64,000 bases of DNA, taken from NCBI GenBank assembly GCA_037951165.1, contig JBBDHG010000125.1, positions 810,001 through 874,000 of the forward strand, given 5' to 3'. Shown here piece after piece: positions 50,005 to 60,559 of this stretch. Source of the DNA: Lophius americanus (lineage: Eukaryota > Chordata > Actinopteri > Lophiiformes > Lophiidae). The notes beneath the pieces are model-generated. The model did no database searches. It had not been told where the DNA came from and saw nothing but the letters and a program-made list of their open reading frames with translations. Position numbers and translations under genes: made by a program. Each line of letters starts with the position of its first letter. Within the stretch, counting starts at the first letter, position 1.

Positions 50005-53000
50005 TGCAGGACAACCGAATTTCCCAAAGGGATAGAATTTATCTATCCGTCTGTAAACGCCTATGCCCAACATGATCGAAACTGAAAACCGCCTCGTAAC
50101 GGGGATTCTGGTGTGCATGTAAACACAGTCACTGGATCTTCAAGACTTATCAGTGCCAACTTATGGGATGCATAGATGGAGGTGGTTGTTTCGAATGGAG
50201 GGATCTTCCTATGTAGATGATGTATAGTAGAGGAGCCGGGAGCCTGGTACTCAACACAAACACTAGCTTGTTAAGCAATTTAATTTGGTATACGAGGGGT
50301 TAGTGTTCCTCAAGTTATATTCTTTGCTAGCCTTTTATGGAAATTGGTTAGATTTTGGGGCTCCAACGATTGTCCACTACTTTGCCACAACTCAATCCAA
50401 CATTTAAGGCTATACGAGAAGAATTCCTGATACTGGTATCACACAACCCGACAAAGACAGACGGACAGAATGAAACCGAGAAAGAGAAATGGTCATACCG
50501 TCTGATGGTGGAGTTTTGCTTGCTGACTGACAGCGCCTTGGCCTTTTTAGAGGTAGTCGGAGGTTTCCTCGTCGCTCGCCCCTGAATCGGAAATAAGCAA
50601 ATAGAAAAAGAAATTATTGCACATACACTATATTTATGATCCACGGTGACTCTAAAACACTCAGTTGAGTTTTTTTCCCTTCATGCGTGACTGAATAAGA
50701 CGTTACCTTCCTTGTTGTGGCCGGGACGCAGTCGTCCTCCGAGCTGGATTTGGCTCCACTGTTATTCTTGGATGCTGTGGGTTGGAGACAAAATAAAACG
50801 AATTTAATCCACTTTGATAGTGTACCAATTATTCTAAACATGAAAATCCAGACAGGACAGTAAATCTGGACGTGTTGAGTCAACCCAATAAAGACAAGGT
50901 CTGTGCTTTGGGCCATGTTTCATTTCACAGGACTTGAAAAGAAAAAACACAAAAACAAGTGTTGACATACGTTTCTTGACTGATTTCAGAAGGACTGCGT
51001 GGTCCTCCGCCATGATGCTGTCAACAATAGCAGCTTCCACATCTCTCTGTGGACGTTTAATAGAGAACAGAGGGTGTCTGCGTGAGCCAAAGAGATTCTG
51101 AAATGCATTCTATGAATCTTGATATCAGAAAGATCCTAACTCACCTTATCATTATCCACCACAGGAGACTTTGGTTTCTCAGATTCTGCGGAGAGACAGG
51201 TACAAATCTTAAATTTAATGACATGGCTTGTCTCATTTTACATTATATATCTAGGACCAGGACATCTATTTTGCTTGTGTGCTTAATTTTTCCTGCCATC
51301 TTTAAAATATCTCAGTAGTGATGAATCTTACTCAGGACAAAATATACTCACAAAAACAACAACAACAAATCTACTGTAGCAACATGGTAATACTTATTAA
51401 GAGAACGCAAATGGAATTTGGGTTTAATCAGACAGGTGTGACATTTTGCGTCGACTCACTGCAGTGTTCCAGCCACGGTGTTTGCCTGACGAGCTTGGGG
51501 AGCTTAATGAGCGCCATGTTGTAGCTGTTGTCAACATCTTTCAGCAGCTGGTTGATCTTCTCCTTTAGGCGTACAATTCTGGTCTCCACTGTGAAAACAT
51601 GTGCCGTGTGACTACCCAGCAGTTTATTACGGACTTAATGTAGAATTAATAGTAGCTGTTAGTACAGTCACAATGCCAAACAAATGAGAATACCCTTATA
51701 CATAGCGAAGACTACTCTTTAACTTTGGGTCTCTGTGGACACTATGGAAGTACTGGGAATCTTCTATGGGGTCAAGTCTGCTGTGCTAGTGTTAGTTCAG
51801 AAGGGTCGACAAAAAAGTGGCTCTGTGTACGCAAAGAAAAGAATTGTATGTATTTGTGACTGGAAGCCCAAAAAAAGAGGGAAGAAAGTTGTCAACATTG
51901 AATAAAAACATTAAAATGCTCACAAGTTAATATTAGAGTGTTAATCATCAGAGGTGCGAAGTAACAGAATACAAATACTTGTATTACATTAATATTTGTA
52001 TACAATAAATTGTAGTGCGGTACCGTACGTTTTTCATATTAACCGTATGAATTTCCTCAACACAAATACATTCTGGCCCTTCATTTTTTTTTAATAACAA
52101 ACAGGGTAGCTACTTTTATTATTAATCATTGCGTCTTCTCCTGACATCAGGACAGATTTCAGAGTAAATGTGAGGGACAATAACACACAGGAGTTTCCTT
52201 GATGTATCCGTCTGCACATAACATGGATGATAGAGTAAACCGATTACAGCCTGAGGCAGATGACATGGTAAAAAAAAAGACATGCGTGAAACTGGATCGG
52301 GATGTTTCTGTATTTTCTATCCATTTTGTTCTCCCCCTACTTGTGTTCTACATAATGATTTACAGAAATGATTATTAAGACCAAACACATTGTTTTGCTT
52401 GTAAACGGTAATAATGATGGTAATACTGGTTATGATGTAAGGAAGAGTCCCAAATCCCTAAATTTTACTTTACGTTAATGTTATGTGAATCCGACATGAG
52501 GCTCAGCAGGAAGAACTGAAAATTTCAGAGCCGGTGCTTTTTCTTTTTAACTTGAGTGTGGAAATTGAATAAATACCTCTTAATTTTACCAGAGGCTTTA
52601 TTGACACAAGTAATTGTACTTCTACTTGAATAAAGAGGTTGTTTGCCCTTGCCACCTCTGGTAATCAGAATCCAATAGTTTATAATAGTGATAAAAAAAA
52701 TCACTTAGATTGATACTAGTGTCAGCCAATTTCGGCATGATTACACAAGAACCATTTAAAAAAAAAAAATGAGTCGTTTGTATGCTATGCACTCTAATGG
52801 GTGCAATTCTCATCAGAGATATATCGATACCAGCTGCAGGACGTCACAATCAAGTCCTTCAGCTTTATACAGTATTATAAAATGTGCTTGCACAATAGTC
52901 ATATTACATTATAGTCACATAAATAAACATATTACATTAGGACATGTGATGTCAGCTATGACAAACTGGCTCAAACATAGAAATCTTTATTTATTGATTG

Positions 53001-54250
53001 ATTTATTTTACTGTCTGATGCAGCATGAAAACAAATTCTTGGCCTTTTCATATCTTAGCACACATCTCAGCATGACAAAGTATCACAATGTCCCTTTGCT
53101 TCTAATATCATGCAGCTCTGTTTGTACACTGATCAGCCATAACATTATGACCACTGACAGGTGAAGTTAGACGAACATTGATTATCTCCTTTCAATGGCA
53201 CCTGTCAGTAGCTGGGATATTATGCAGTAACATAACAATTTTTTTCCTAAGGTTGAGATGTTGGAGTCAGGAAATATTTGCAAGCATAAAGATTTGAGCA
53301 ACTTTGATTACGACCACATTTCTAGTACTTTTGGACAAATTAACAAGAAATGTGAATGCAGGTTTGAATAAAACAATGTTGCCAGTACTCATAGTGCATC
53401 ACAGAGCTGTTATGGATGCAAAAAGAGGACCTACACAACATAATGCAGGTGATTTGATCCAAATGTAAAGTGCGTTATAAATTAAATGTATTATCATTAT
53501 TATTTTCAATGTTATGGCTGATCAGTGTATATACTTAAGAAAAAATTTAAATAAACTGCACAATAGATGGTCTAACTAAGTTATAAACAATGTTGCTATT
53601 TCAGTTTGAAGAGAATACAGCTATGTTTATTTTTCAGACTTTTTCAGACTTTATTTTACATTTGGTCAAACTGCAAAGATATTAAATATTCATCTTAATG
53701 TCTTTGCTCATATGCCCAATATTTATTTCACCATTTTCCCTGATTAGTATCTACATTTGATTATGTTGAGACTTTGATATGAATAAAGAAATTATACACA
53801 TCTGCTCCCTTATGGCACCAACCAACTACATAGAAGCTGACTCTCCAGCCTCCTACCAATATCTCCACCATCCCTCCTTTATCACATGACCAAACCCTCA
53901 AACCATAATCCTTTCAATCCTCGTCACTCCCAAAGAAAAGCTTTAGCATTTTTATCTCTGCCACTTCCAGCCCTGCCTCCTTTCTCTAGGTCAGTGTCAC
54001 TGTCTCTAAACCATAAAGCGGAGCTGATCTCACGACCTTATCAAGGACCATCACTCGTCAAATTAAGTCAAGTTATTTATATAGAGCATTTAACACAGAT
54101 AGGATATCTGTGTACTAAAAAAACGGCACTTTTCTAAGGTATTAGTAAATTATATTCACCTTCGCTGTCAAAATCTTGCAAGAACGCCTCGAGTTTGGCC
54201 GTCTTGGGGTCGTTTTTCCGTGATTTGGTGGCCTTTTTCCTGGGAGCCAT
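46088..54250 (-). CDS. cdca8: Borealin (cell division cycle associated 8), ten coding exons
   Basis: Borealin is the chromosomal passenger complex subunit that, with survivin and INCENP, brings Aurora B to centromeres and the midzone. Coding exons in order: 54160-54250, 51460-51588, 51145-51185, 50971-51046, 50707-50774, 50499-50581, 49241-49336, 48198-48327, 46249-46335, 46088-46123. They sum to 837 nt (278 aa; human is about 280), every junction is GT-AG, and phases match throughout. The N-terminus (MAPRKKATKSRKNDPK, then AFLQDFDSEVETRI) and residues about 40-70 (INQLLKDVDNSYNMALIKLP) match the helical region that binds survivin and INCENP. A basic, T/P-rich linker follows (TPLVTPRFDPR). 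The C-terminal dimerisation domain (ERVYSISVNGSPIA, then SVQLLASQMD) ends NRLTALCGITE. The ATG directly follows an acceptor-like CAG, so the 5' UTR is probably split. Introns 1, 6 and 7 hold repeats. Confidence 0.95.
48415..48500. repeat. Diverged TTTATTAGTCCC-family repeat in cdca8 intron
   Basis: ATGGATTCTTTACTGATCCC, then TTCATTGCAGCAGCATTTCA, parallels the copies at 9205 and 13845. It lies in the intron between exons 7 and 8. Confidence 0.45.
48960..49155. repeat. Right half of TTAAAGGTGC-type dispersed element in cdca8 intron
   Basis: The block contains AACGTGGCGTTCACGGAAGG, GGACCTGCTCCCTCCTGAG and TGATTATACACTGAAAAAAA, and ends ACACAGCACCTTTAATTG. It is recognisable as the 3' half of a common fish non-autonomous element. 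The left half of such an element is at 18055. Confidence 0.5.
49911..50001. repeat. (TA)n(TG)n compound microsatellite in cdca8 intron
   Basis: A short TA run followed by about 30 TG units lies in the intron between exons 6 and 7. Length is likely polymorphic. Confidence 0.95.
53127..53527 (+). mobile_element. Tc1/mariner deletion derivative in cdca8 intron 1
   Basis: Perfect 20-bp terminal inverted repeats CACTGATCAGCCATAACATT bound a 401-bp element flanked by TA on both sides (53125-53126 and 53528-53529), the expected mariner target duplication. The left interior still shows the start of the transposase gene read in plus (a GGCACCTGTCAG leader block, then codons giving KHKDLSNFDYDH, a diverged 'KRKDLSDFDKG' motif). 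Most of the gene is deleted and replaced by unrelated AT-rich sequence. The same family left a remnant at 9623. Confidence 0.88.
53815..54050 (-). mobile_element. RTE-type LINE fragment in cdca8 intron 1
   Basis: The plus-strand text CCACTTCCAGCCCTGCCTCC, TAGGTCAGTGTCACTGTCTC and TAAACCATAAAGCGGAGCTG is the inverted form of the RTE LINE region seen at 6945-7130 and 63955-64000. Short, 5'- and 3'-truncated. Confidence 0.65.
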
Positions 54251-54568
54251 TTCTGCGTAAACAGGTCAATTTACCCAGAGTTGATAACAGCATTAGACAG
54301 TATTCGAATATGTCTGATCAACACCAAGACATCCATGTTTAAAAAATCAACAGAACATAAAACTACGAAAGAACTACAATGCTATATAACATTGTAAAGA
54401 AAATCGGTTTTATACAAACGGTTGGCAAATTAGCGATTGTTCTGCCGTTAGCATGCTAACAGGTAAAGCTAACATCAGTCGTTAATTCTAATTTGCAAAA
54501 TATCTAGGTAACCATTGTTAACTTATGTAATAACTCATTAAGTTTACACTCAAAAACATTTTTTTTAC

Positions 54569-54650
54569 CTTGGCTAGATATTTTTGTGTCTGATGCGGGT
54601 TTTACTGACGTATAATTACCTGGTTATGCTTTTTCTCTCTCGGTTACCCG
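54569..54650 (-). other. cdca8: Probable 5' non-coding exon of cdca8
   Basis: On the minus strand a donor-like GTAAAAAA begins at 54568 just after AATATCTAGCCAAG, and an acceptor-like TTTACGCAG ends two nucleotides before the ATG at 54250. A leader exon of unknown start, ending at 54569, is therefore likely. The upper limit given is arbitrary. Confidence 0.4.
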
Positions 54651-54667
54651 ACTTCTTCCTTCACAAA

Positions 54668-54810
54668 GACTATTTCAAATCTTGGCACGGGGGGTGGCCA
54701 ATGAAGAGTAATCCAATCAGAACGCGCGTTTTTCGTGCGTCAGAGTACGTTGTCGACCTATCATAATCACAGTTTACATCAACAGCGGAAGTAAGTCTGG
54801 GCAACATGGC
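54668..54810. promoter_or_regulatory. Candidate bidirectional promoter of cdca8 and airim
   Basis: The two start codons are 737 bp apart. Reading toward cdca8 (minus) there are two ATTGG boxes (CCAAT at 54713-54717 and 54698-54702), then TTTGAA (54674-54679), a match to the CHR element of G2/M genes. This layout is typical of cell-cycle promoters bound by NF-Y and DREAM/MuvB. Toward airim (plus) there is an ETS-like GCGGAAGT (54785-54792) and a YY1-like CAACATGGC (54802-54810). Matches are by eye. Start sites are not known. Confidence 0.5.
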
Positions 54811-54820
54811 AGCTCTGTGA
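54806..54820 (+). other. Short upstream open reading frame before airim
   Basis: ATG GCA GCT CTG TGA encodes a four-residue peptide, 168 nt before the airim start and overlapping the YY1-like word. If transcription starts upstream of it, it could dampen initiation. It may also lie outside the transcript. Confidence 0.3.
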
Positions 54821-54987
54821 TTTTATTAGCAGCTAATGTTACCATACTTTAAAGAGCTACAGATGTCGTCTTTAAGGATCTCTTAACTCTAAAACGAAAT
54901 ACAGTTTTTAACATAGAGGGACACATTTATTTATCTTACTCCGATTAGATTTTTTAGTCTGCTTATGTCTGAAATCAGCGCTTTGAA

Positions 54988-56913
54988 ATGGCCAAACCTG
55001 CAGTAGTTTCAATTCATCAGGCACTGAGGAAAAGCTTCCAGAGTCTTGAGAGCAGTCAGAAATTATGGCTTAGTGTTTTGACCGATTGCAAACCTCTGAT
55101 GGTGTCCCTTGGGAATCTTGCAGAGCAGTCTAGGGCGCTATCCAACGTCCAGCTCTCCAACACACCGCTGAGAGACTTTCCTGACCTGGAGGAACGGCTA
55201 CGATTTAAACTAATACAGGCAACGGATACAGTACTGTGTAATCTCAACGATAAGATGTAAGTAGCTCAAAAAGTGGTCTATAGTTATGATGCAAAGACTC
55301 ACCTCCCTGATTCTCCCAGTTTTATTATATCATTTAGAATATAATAACGTATAACTTCTATTTTATGGTATGTAACTAATGTGATTGGTTAGTAATCATT
55401 CACTATAGCATCATGTATATAGTATATACATCCTCCCAAATAAAAAGCACTCATATCTACAAATTTTTTATAATAATTTCATTAAAGAAATATGTAGACA
55501 TTTGTACATTGTGAGCACAATATATGCCATTAGCTATCAAACCACTTATTTCTTCCAAAATTCAATATTTCTACAACATTGCGGAAAATCCGCAATATTT
55601 TAAATAAATAGTGTTATACTATACTGTATGCACTGTACTAAAGCAATATCCCCACCATCAGTTTGCAAAAAAGGTTTTATGTAATCGGTCATTATCGATA
55701 TGTTAACAGCACTGATTAAATAATGATCTGCTATTTACTATTCTACCGTCTCTGAAGATTCTGTTCTTAGTACACCATTTGTTTACTGTACATACATTTC
55801 AATCTGCACAGTATTTCTTTATAGTAACTTCTTGGTAATCTTGATTCCTGCATAATTTTGACACAAGTCACTAATACTATCTATACATCCATCTAACATC
55901 CCTCTTTCACCTAGGTCATCTCTTCAGTCTATCCGAGATTCCATCAGTAACCAGGTCTCTGCAGTCTTCCAGCTCTATGACCAGAACAGAGACAGTCTAG
56001 ATCTGAGCACTGTAACTGAGCGCTCTGCCACAACCCCATCAATCTCTGAGATGCTAGAGTGGCTGCAGAATGCTGAGCATCACTATCGACAACAGTATCC
56101 TTTGTGTCCTGGTTTACATGAGCTTGGTGTTGTGTTCAGGGTCTTATTTTTTTCTTTTCCTCAACTCATGTTCATATTTCTGAGGAGGAAAGTGTTGTTG
56201 CAGACACTAAGAGCGGAGGATCTTTCCCTTTTAGAGTCTGCTCCTAGCAGATGGATATGTTTGGAGTCTCCTAGTGCACAAGACGTCCTCACAGGTAAAA
56301 TTCAGTAATGTGATAACATCTTTCTGATGTTGCTCTGATTTTGTAAGATAGAAACAGTTTGGACCAAAGGGTCGTACATTCACAATTATTTTGTTATAGT
56401 ACTTACAATCAAACCACACTATCAATTCTCATTACTACAGATAAGAGGCAAAACTCTGCAATGCCATTTTAAGATATAGTTTGTGGACTAAAAAGTATTC
56501 AACAATATCTGCTTTAAATAATTTTTAAACAAAGGCAAATGTTCTTGATGTTTGAATATTTAACACGTTTTATTGAAGACTCTTGTTAAAAGGCAATGTC
56601 TTTAATATTAGATTTATATGACTTCCATTGACTGATAAAGGGACCGAGCGTGTTCATATACAAGAATTAAAGTTCTCTCATAACCTGGCAAAGCCATTTG
56701 CCATAATGTCAGTCTATAAAACTTGTGTTAAGCTGATTAGACTGGAATGCGTGGCAAATTCTGAAATGGATATCGTTTCCATTAGCAACCAGTGTTTGTA
56801 GTGTCGGTGCATGTTAAATACAAGGTGCTGAAGATTTGTAGATGATCTTATTGCTTTTATATATTCTTTCAGATACATTTTGCAAAGTGTCATTCTTTCT
56901 TGAGACCCAGTGA
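54988..56913 (+). CDS. airim: AIRIM (C1orf109 orthologue), AFG2-interacting ribosome maturation factor
   Basis: In human the product is a small subunit of the AFG2A/AFG2B (SPATA5/SPATA5L1)-CINP AAA-ATPase complex that acts in cytoplasmic maturation of the 60S ribosome subunit and in replisome protein turnover. Exons: 54988-55256, 55915-56094, 56176-56294, 56873-56913; total 609 nt (202 aa, human about 203). Matching blocks include LSVLTDCKPLMVSLGNLAEQ, DFPDLEERLRFK, QVSAVFQLYDQN, SEMLEWLQNAEHHYR, FLRRKVLLQ and the end VSFFLETQ. There is no signal or membrane segment. Intron 2 (56095-56175) starts with GTATCCTTT, an exact U12-type donor. The acceptor chosen gives an ungapped alignment but is non-canonical (AT); a canonical AG at 56183-56184 would shorten the protein by three residues. 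Head to head with cdca8, as remembered for human. Confidence 0.92.
56095..56175 (+). other. U12-type intron in airim, possible GT-AT termini
   Basis: The 5' end is GTATCCTTT, identical to the U12 consensus. A branch-site-like TTCCTCAAC at 56157-56165 differs from TTCCTTAAC at one position. From the branch A (56164) to the alignment-supported end (56175, ...TTCAT) is 11 nt, within the preferred U12 spacing. The alternative AG end at 56184 is 20 nt away. Intron length would be 81 or 90 nt; both are multiples of three with no stop, so read-through stays in frame. Confidence 0.7.
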
Positions 56914-57641
56914 AGAAAGTAAACTGGACACTGAGGTGAAGTGGAACTCCGGCCGTAGAACCTGACTGCATTTCAGTGACAAGGCTTGGAGAGAAGAGAA
57001 AGATCCTGAGAGGAATGAGTTCACATACAATTATGACTTTTTCTAAAATGGGCCACATTTTGTGGCGTCATTTCATACGTGATTGATGACGAGGATGAAA
57101 GACTTTGTGATGTTTTAGAATAAGCAGTACATCAGGAGGATAACGTTTGTTTTTTTAATTCCACACTGTAAATGAAGGCACACTCGAGGTATTTTCATTG
57201 TCAGAGAGTATCTACTTGAGAAATCCACTGCAAACCTACAGCAAAGGCCATCATTAAAGCCGTCAAGTCACACTTCTTTTTGAATACTGGCAAATACGTT
57301 TACACATTGATAACCGGCTCTCCTCAGGCATGAATCAACGGATACATATATATATATATATAAATATATATATTTATATATTATGGGAAAATGGCAAATT
57401 GCATGCTCACTTGCAAATCCTGCAGGTGAGCTTGCTATGTAGGAGTCAAAAACAAACATTAAGGTGTCGAGTGCTCAATACTAGCCCAACATTACAAAGA
57501 AATATACGACATTTACTTTGAATGTGTTAATATATAGATTTCAATTAATAGCTTAAAATTCTTAAAAGTCAGACCAAGTCAATTTCGTAACACATTATTA
57601 ACATCAACACTGTAACTTTCTGACCATCCTGGTGTTTTTTT
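56914..57641. other. Convergent 3' region between airim and the claudin
   Basis: The region probably holds the 3' untranslated sequence of both genes. An ATTAAA on the plus strand near 57254 could serve airim. A TA microsatellite lies at about 57344-57380. No additional exon was recognised. Confidence 0.45.
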
Positions 57642-58331
57642 CTATACATACTCCTTTAGTGGTAGACTATTGGATGTGATGGGCTTTGGGGGCTCAGGTG
57701 CTGTTGATGGTGAATTAGCGAAGCTACGGCCCACGTAGCCTCTGCGGTATCTTCCGCCTGTCTCCATGAGGGGGCAGGTGCTGCTCAACACAGCTCCACT
57801 GATGACAAGAATAACTGCAGCAGCCCAGCCCAGATAGATAGCCTGGCCCAGCTCTCTTTTGTGCATTAAGGGCACATTCGGGTTATAGAAATCCTGGACA
57901 ACAGTGTTCGCTGTCCAGGAGACGGGAATCAGCACGCAAAGTCCCGTCAGAATGAAGAGAATCCCGCCTGAGAGAGCGATTCCTGCCTTTGCCCGGCGAT
58001 CGTCGCCAGCACATGTGGTGCACTTCATGCCACAGCAGGACACGGTGCAGGAGAGCCATCCCATGAAGATGGCGATACACATGAGGGCACGGGCCGCTTG
58101 GATATCTGGGGCCAAAGCCAGCATGGAGTCATATGTCTTACACTGCATGTGGCCAGTGGTCTGGTAGATGCAGTTCATCCAGATGCCTTCCCACCTGATC
58201 TCTGAGGTCAGGATGTTGCTGCCAATGAACGCTGAGACTTTCCACTGAGGCAAGGCAGTGACAGCGATCGCCATTATCCAGCCAGTCACCGCACAGGTGA
58301 AGCTGATCAGCTGCATGCCGGTGTTCACCAT
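57642..58331 (-). CDS. Claudin family tight-junction protein, single exon
   Basis: Claudins form paracellular barriers or channels in epithelial tight junctions. The 229-residue protein has four membrane helices and an intact claudin signature in the first extracellular loop: W30, G49-x-W51, C54 and C64 (ECL1 motif GIWMNC, then HMQC), with R81 in AARAL. The second loop contains PVSWTANTVVQDFYNP. The tail is long and S/P-rich and ends KEYV, a C-terminal YV PDZ-binding motif for ZO proteins. The start chosen is the ATG at 58331 (CACCATGG, strong context, typical MVNTGMQ-type N-terminus); the in-frame GTG upstream is not credible. Sequence is closest by eye to claudin-3/4/5/8-like classic claudins and to teleost-expanded ones; the exact paralogue is not determined. 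The gene is intronless, as many fish claudins are, and convergent with airim. Confidence 0.95.
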   Translation of the reverse strand: MVNTGMQLISFTCAVTGWIMAIAVTALPQWKVSAFIGSNILTSEIRWEGIWMNCIYQTTGHMQCKTYDSMLALAPDIQAARALMCIAIFMGWLSCTVSCCGMKCTTCAGDDRRAKAGIALSGGILFILTGLCVLIPVSWTANTVVQDFYNPNVPLMHKRELGQAIYLGWAAAVILVISGAVLSSTCPLMETGGRYRRGYVGRSFANSPSTAPEPPKPITSNSLPLKEYV

Positions 58332-60540
58332 GGTGACCTCTTTTGTGTGGCTCACAGTTGACTCTTTTGGGAGGTATAATTTTCTTATCCTTCTTTTGGT
58401 CTACAAAGTTTGTTGCTCCCCTCTGGTGCGGCCTGGTCGCGTTTCCTATGACCTTATCCCCGGTGTCATTTTCTTAGCATCCATTTTCTTCTCTTTTTTG
58501 TTTTCCTCTACAACATCTGCTCATTGCTATTACTTCCACAGGGCCTCGCTTCACTACACTATCCACAGGTGATCGCTCATTTTTCTCTTGACAGTCATCC
58601 GGTTTACCCAAGGGGTCAGAGGCTCGTACACTTTCTCCTTCTTCTCACTCCAGAGTTTGAGTCAATACATTATTGAGTAGCTGATGGCTGTGCAGTCACC
58701 TGTGGCAGCCCGGAGAAACTGGGTCAATCAGGCTTTACGGTCCAGACCCAGTGGATGAACTGAACATCAGCCCGAATTTTCTTTTTTTGCTGTAGTGGTT
58801 CCCTGCTTTTGCCTCTGGATCCAACCCAGGTGGCCAATGCAGATGCAGTGCGTTTCACTGACACACTCCAGGTAAGGTGTAACCTTACATAGCTGGATCA
58901 AACCGATAGAACCTGATACTTGGACTCAAGGCCACTGCCTGTGTCCTGTCCAAGCAGACTGAAAGAATGATGCTTGTCTCCACAGAATAAAGATCTGTGT
59001 AGTTTTTTGTTACCTCTCGGCCCTCAGAATAAATGAAACGAACATCCTGTAGAGATGAGCACTCAGTCAGAAGAGGTTTTTCCAGTCAGTTATTCCTACA
59101 GGGTTTTAAAGGTTTTTCAATCTGTGTCTCTAATTTTTAAAAAGCACAGGTTTCCGGAGGAAAACAGCCTTCGCGGCTGGTAATCACACACTGTTGCTGT
59201 TCCGGACTGAAGTGTCTCCTCAATGACAATAACCGGCGTCGAGGTCCAAGCCTTGACGAGCCACTTCAGGTTTCAGCTGCCTCCTTGCTTCACCCTCCCC
59301 CTTCCTTTTTGTAGCACCACAGCCCAGATGGGTCAGCCCGGTTCCAGCAGGGGAATAAATAACAAATCAGGGTCTCGCGGCCAGACTGGTGGGTAAAAAC
59401 AGCATCACATCACCCCTTACCATCCTTCATACCGCTGTTGATTGTAAAAACTGCGACCAAATGTGAACCCCAGGGGAAAAAACAGCAACGCAGGGGGGAG
59501 GGTTGAGACAACAAAGGAGGGAGGGATGGACGGGGATGGAGAGCCGTCCATGTCCATGGATCACTTAACACAAAAACAATGCGGGGGGGCCTCTACAATG
59601 AGGATTATGTACTCTGTGTCATCTCATACCATACAACAAGAGTATTTTAAAGTAGCTTTCACAAAGAGTAGCTTTCAATTTGCCTTTTTTGTCTGCATTG
59701 AAAGGGACCTCACAAAAAGGAGCATTGTTTGGGTTTTTTTTAACTCCCAACAACGATGGATGGTTGAAATGCTGAAAAGCCACATTAGAAATACAAAAGC
59801 CATGTATATTGGCTAATAAAACCTTGGCTAATAAAACCTTGAACCTTGAAAACAAATAACAAAACCTTGAATTCATGCCTGTTTTTAATACGTTTTATTG
59901 CTCAAATCAAGTTGTATCCAAAAATTGCAGGTTTTATGATTTTGTTGTTGAACAGTTAGAGGCGTAGAAATGGATCCGGAGTGCAACAGAAGGACGTGAC
60001 AGCACCTTTCTCTCTTCACATGCAGAAATCCCCTCTACCAAAGGCCACTCTTGCTCCATCTACATTGTACTTAACCTTGGTGAACCATTGTGCCAATGAA
60101 TTAAATATCGTGGCATCAAGATCTGTGGTTCGGGTTTCCTTTCTTCTCTAGCCTCCACTCTCCTTGGCAACGGTGGTCCTGACAACCGGCCCAGACGATA
60201 GACAAAGGGGAAACAGAGGAAAGTGACACATACCAATGATAGCTGTCAGTGAGAGCAGATGAACGCACAGTTGTACGTGTTTGTTAATAACAATCCCAAT
60301 GCACGATTTTATTACACCTCAGTTACTGCCATAAAACTTCAAGGCCATTTAAGAGAAATGGTTTAGAGTTAGCATTTAACGATTTCTCTTTCTGAACTAG
60401 CATCTCTACAAATTAGCTTTTGTTCCTATCTAAGGGTATTTTATATCAAAAAGATTACTGATATCATTGAGACACTTGACATGACCTTGAAGTTTTTGGT
60501 CACAAATCTGGCAATGGATAAAAGAAAATTTCTAAGCAGC
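58332..60540. other. Intergenic DNA upstream of the claudin, no gene recognised
   Basis: No exon recognised. The claudin promoter and perhaps a leader exon should lie in the first kilobase; no clear TATA box was identified. CT-rich and G-rich blocks (about 59280-59600) are unassigned. Confidence 0.4.
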
Positions 60541-60559
60541 AAAACATATCAGTTCCAAC

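Noticed and set aside
56051..56308. Reading airim exons 2 and 3 as one continuous exon
   Set aside because: The intervening 27 codons have no counterpart in the human protein and include a perfect U12 donor. In-frame retention remains possible but is not the likely main product.
56441..56470. Alternative last exon of airim after the acceptor at 56440
   Set aside because: It gives DKRQNSAMPF and a stop, unlike the human C-terminus. The exon at 56873 gives VSFFLE, which matches it.
58332..58355. Eight-residue N-terminal extension of the claudin
   Set aside because: It would start at a GTG. The next codon set includes an ATG in strong Kozak context at the usual claudin N-terminus.
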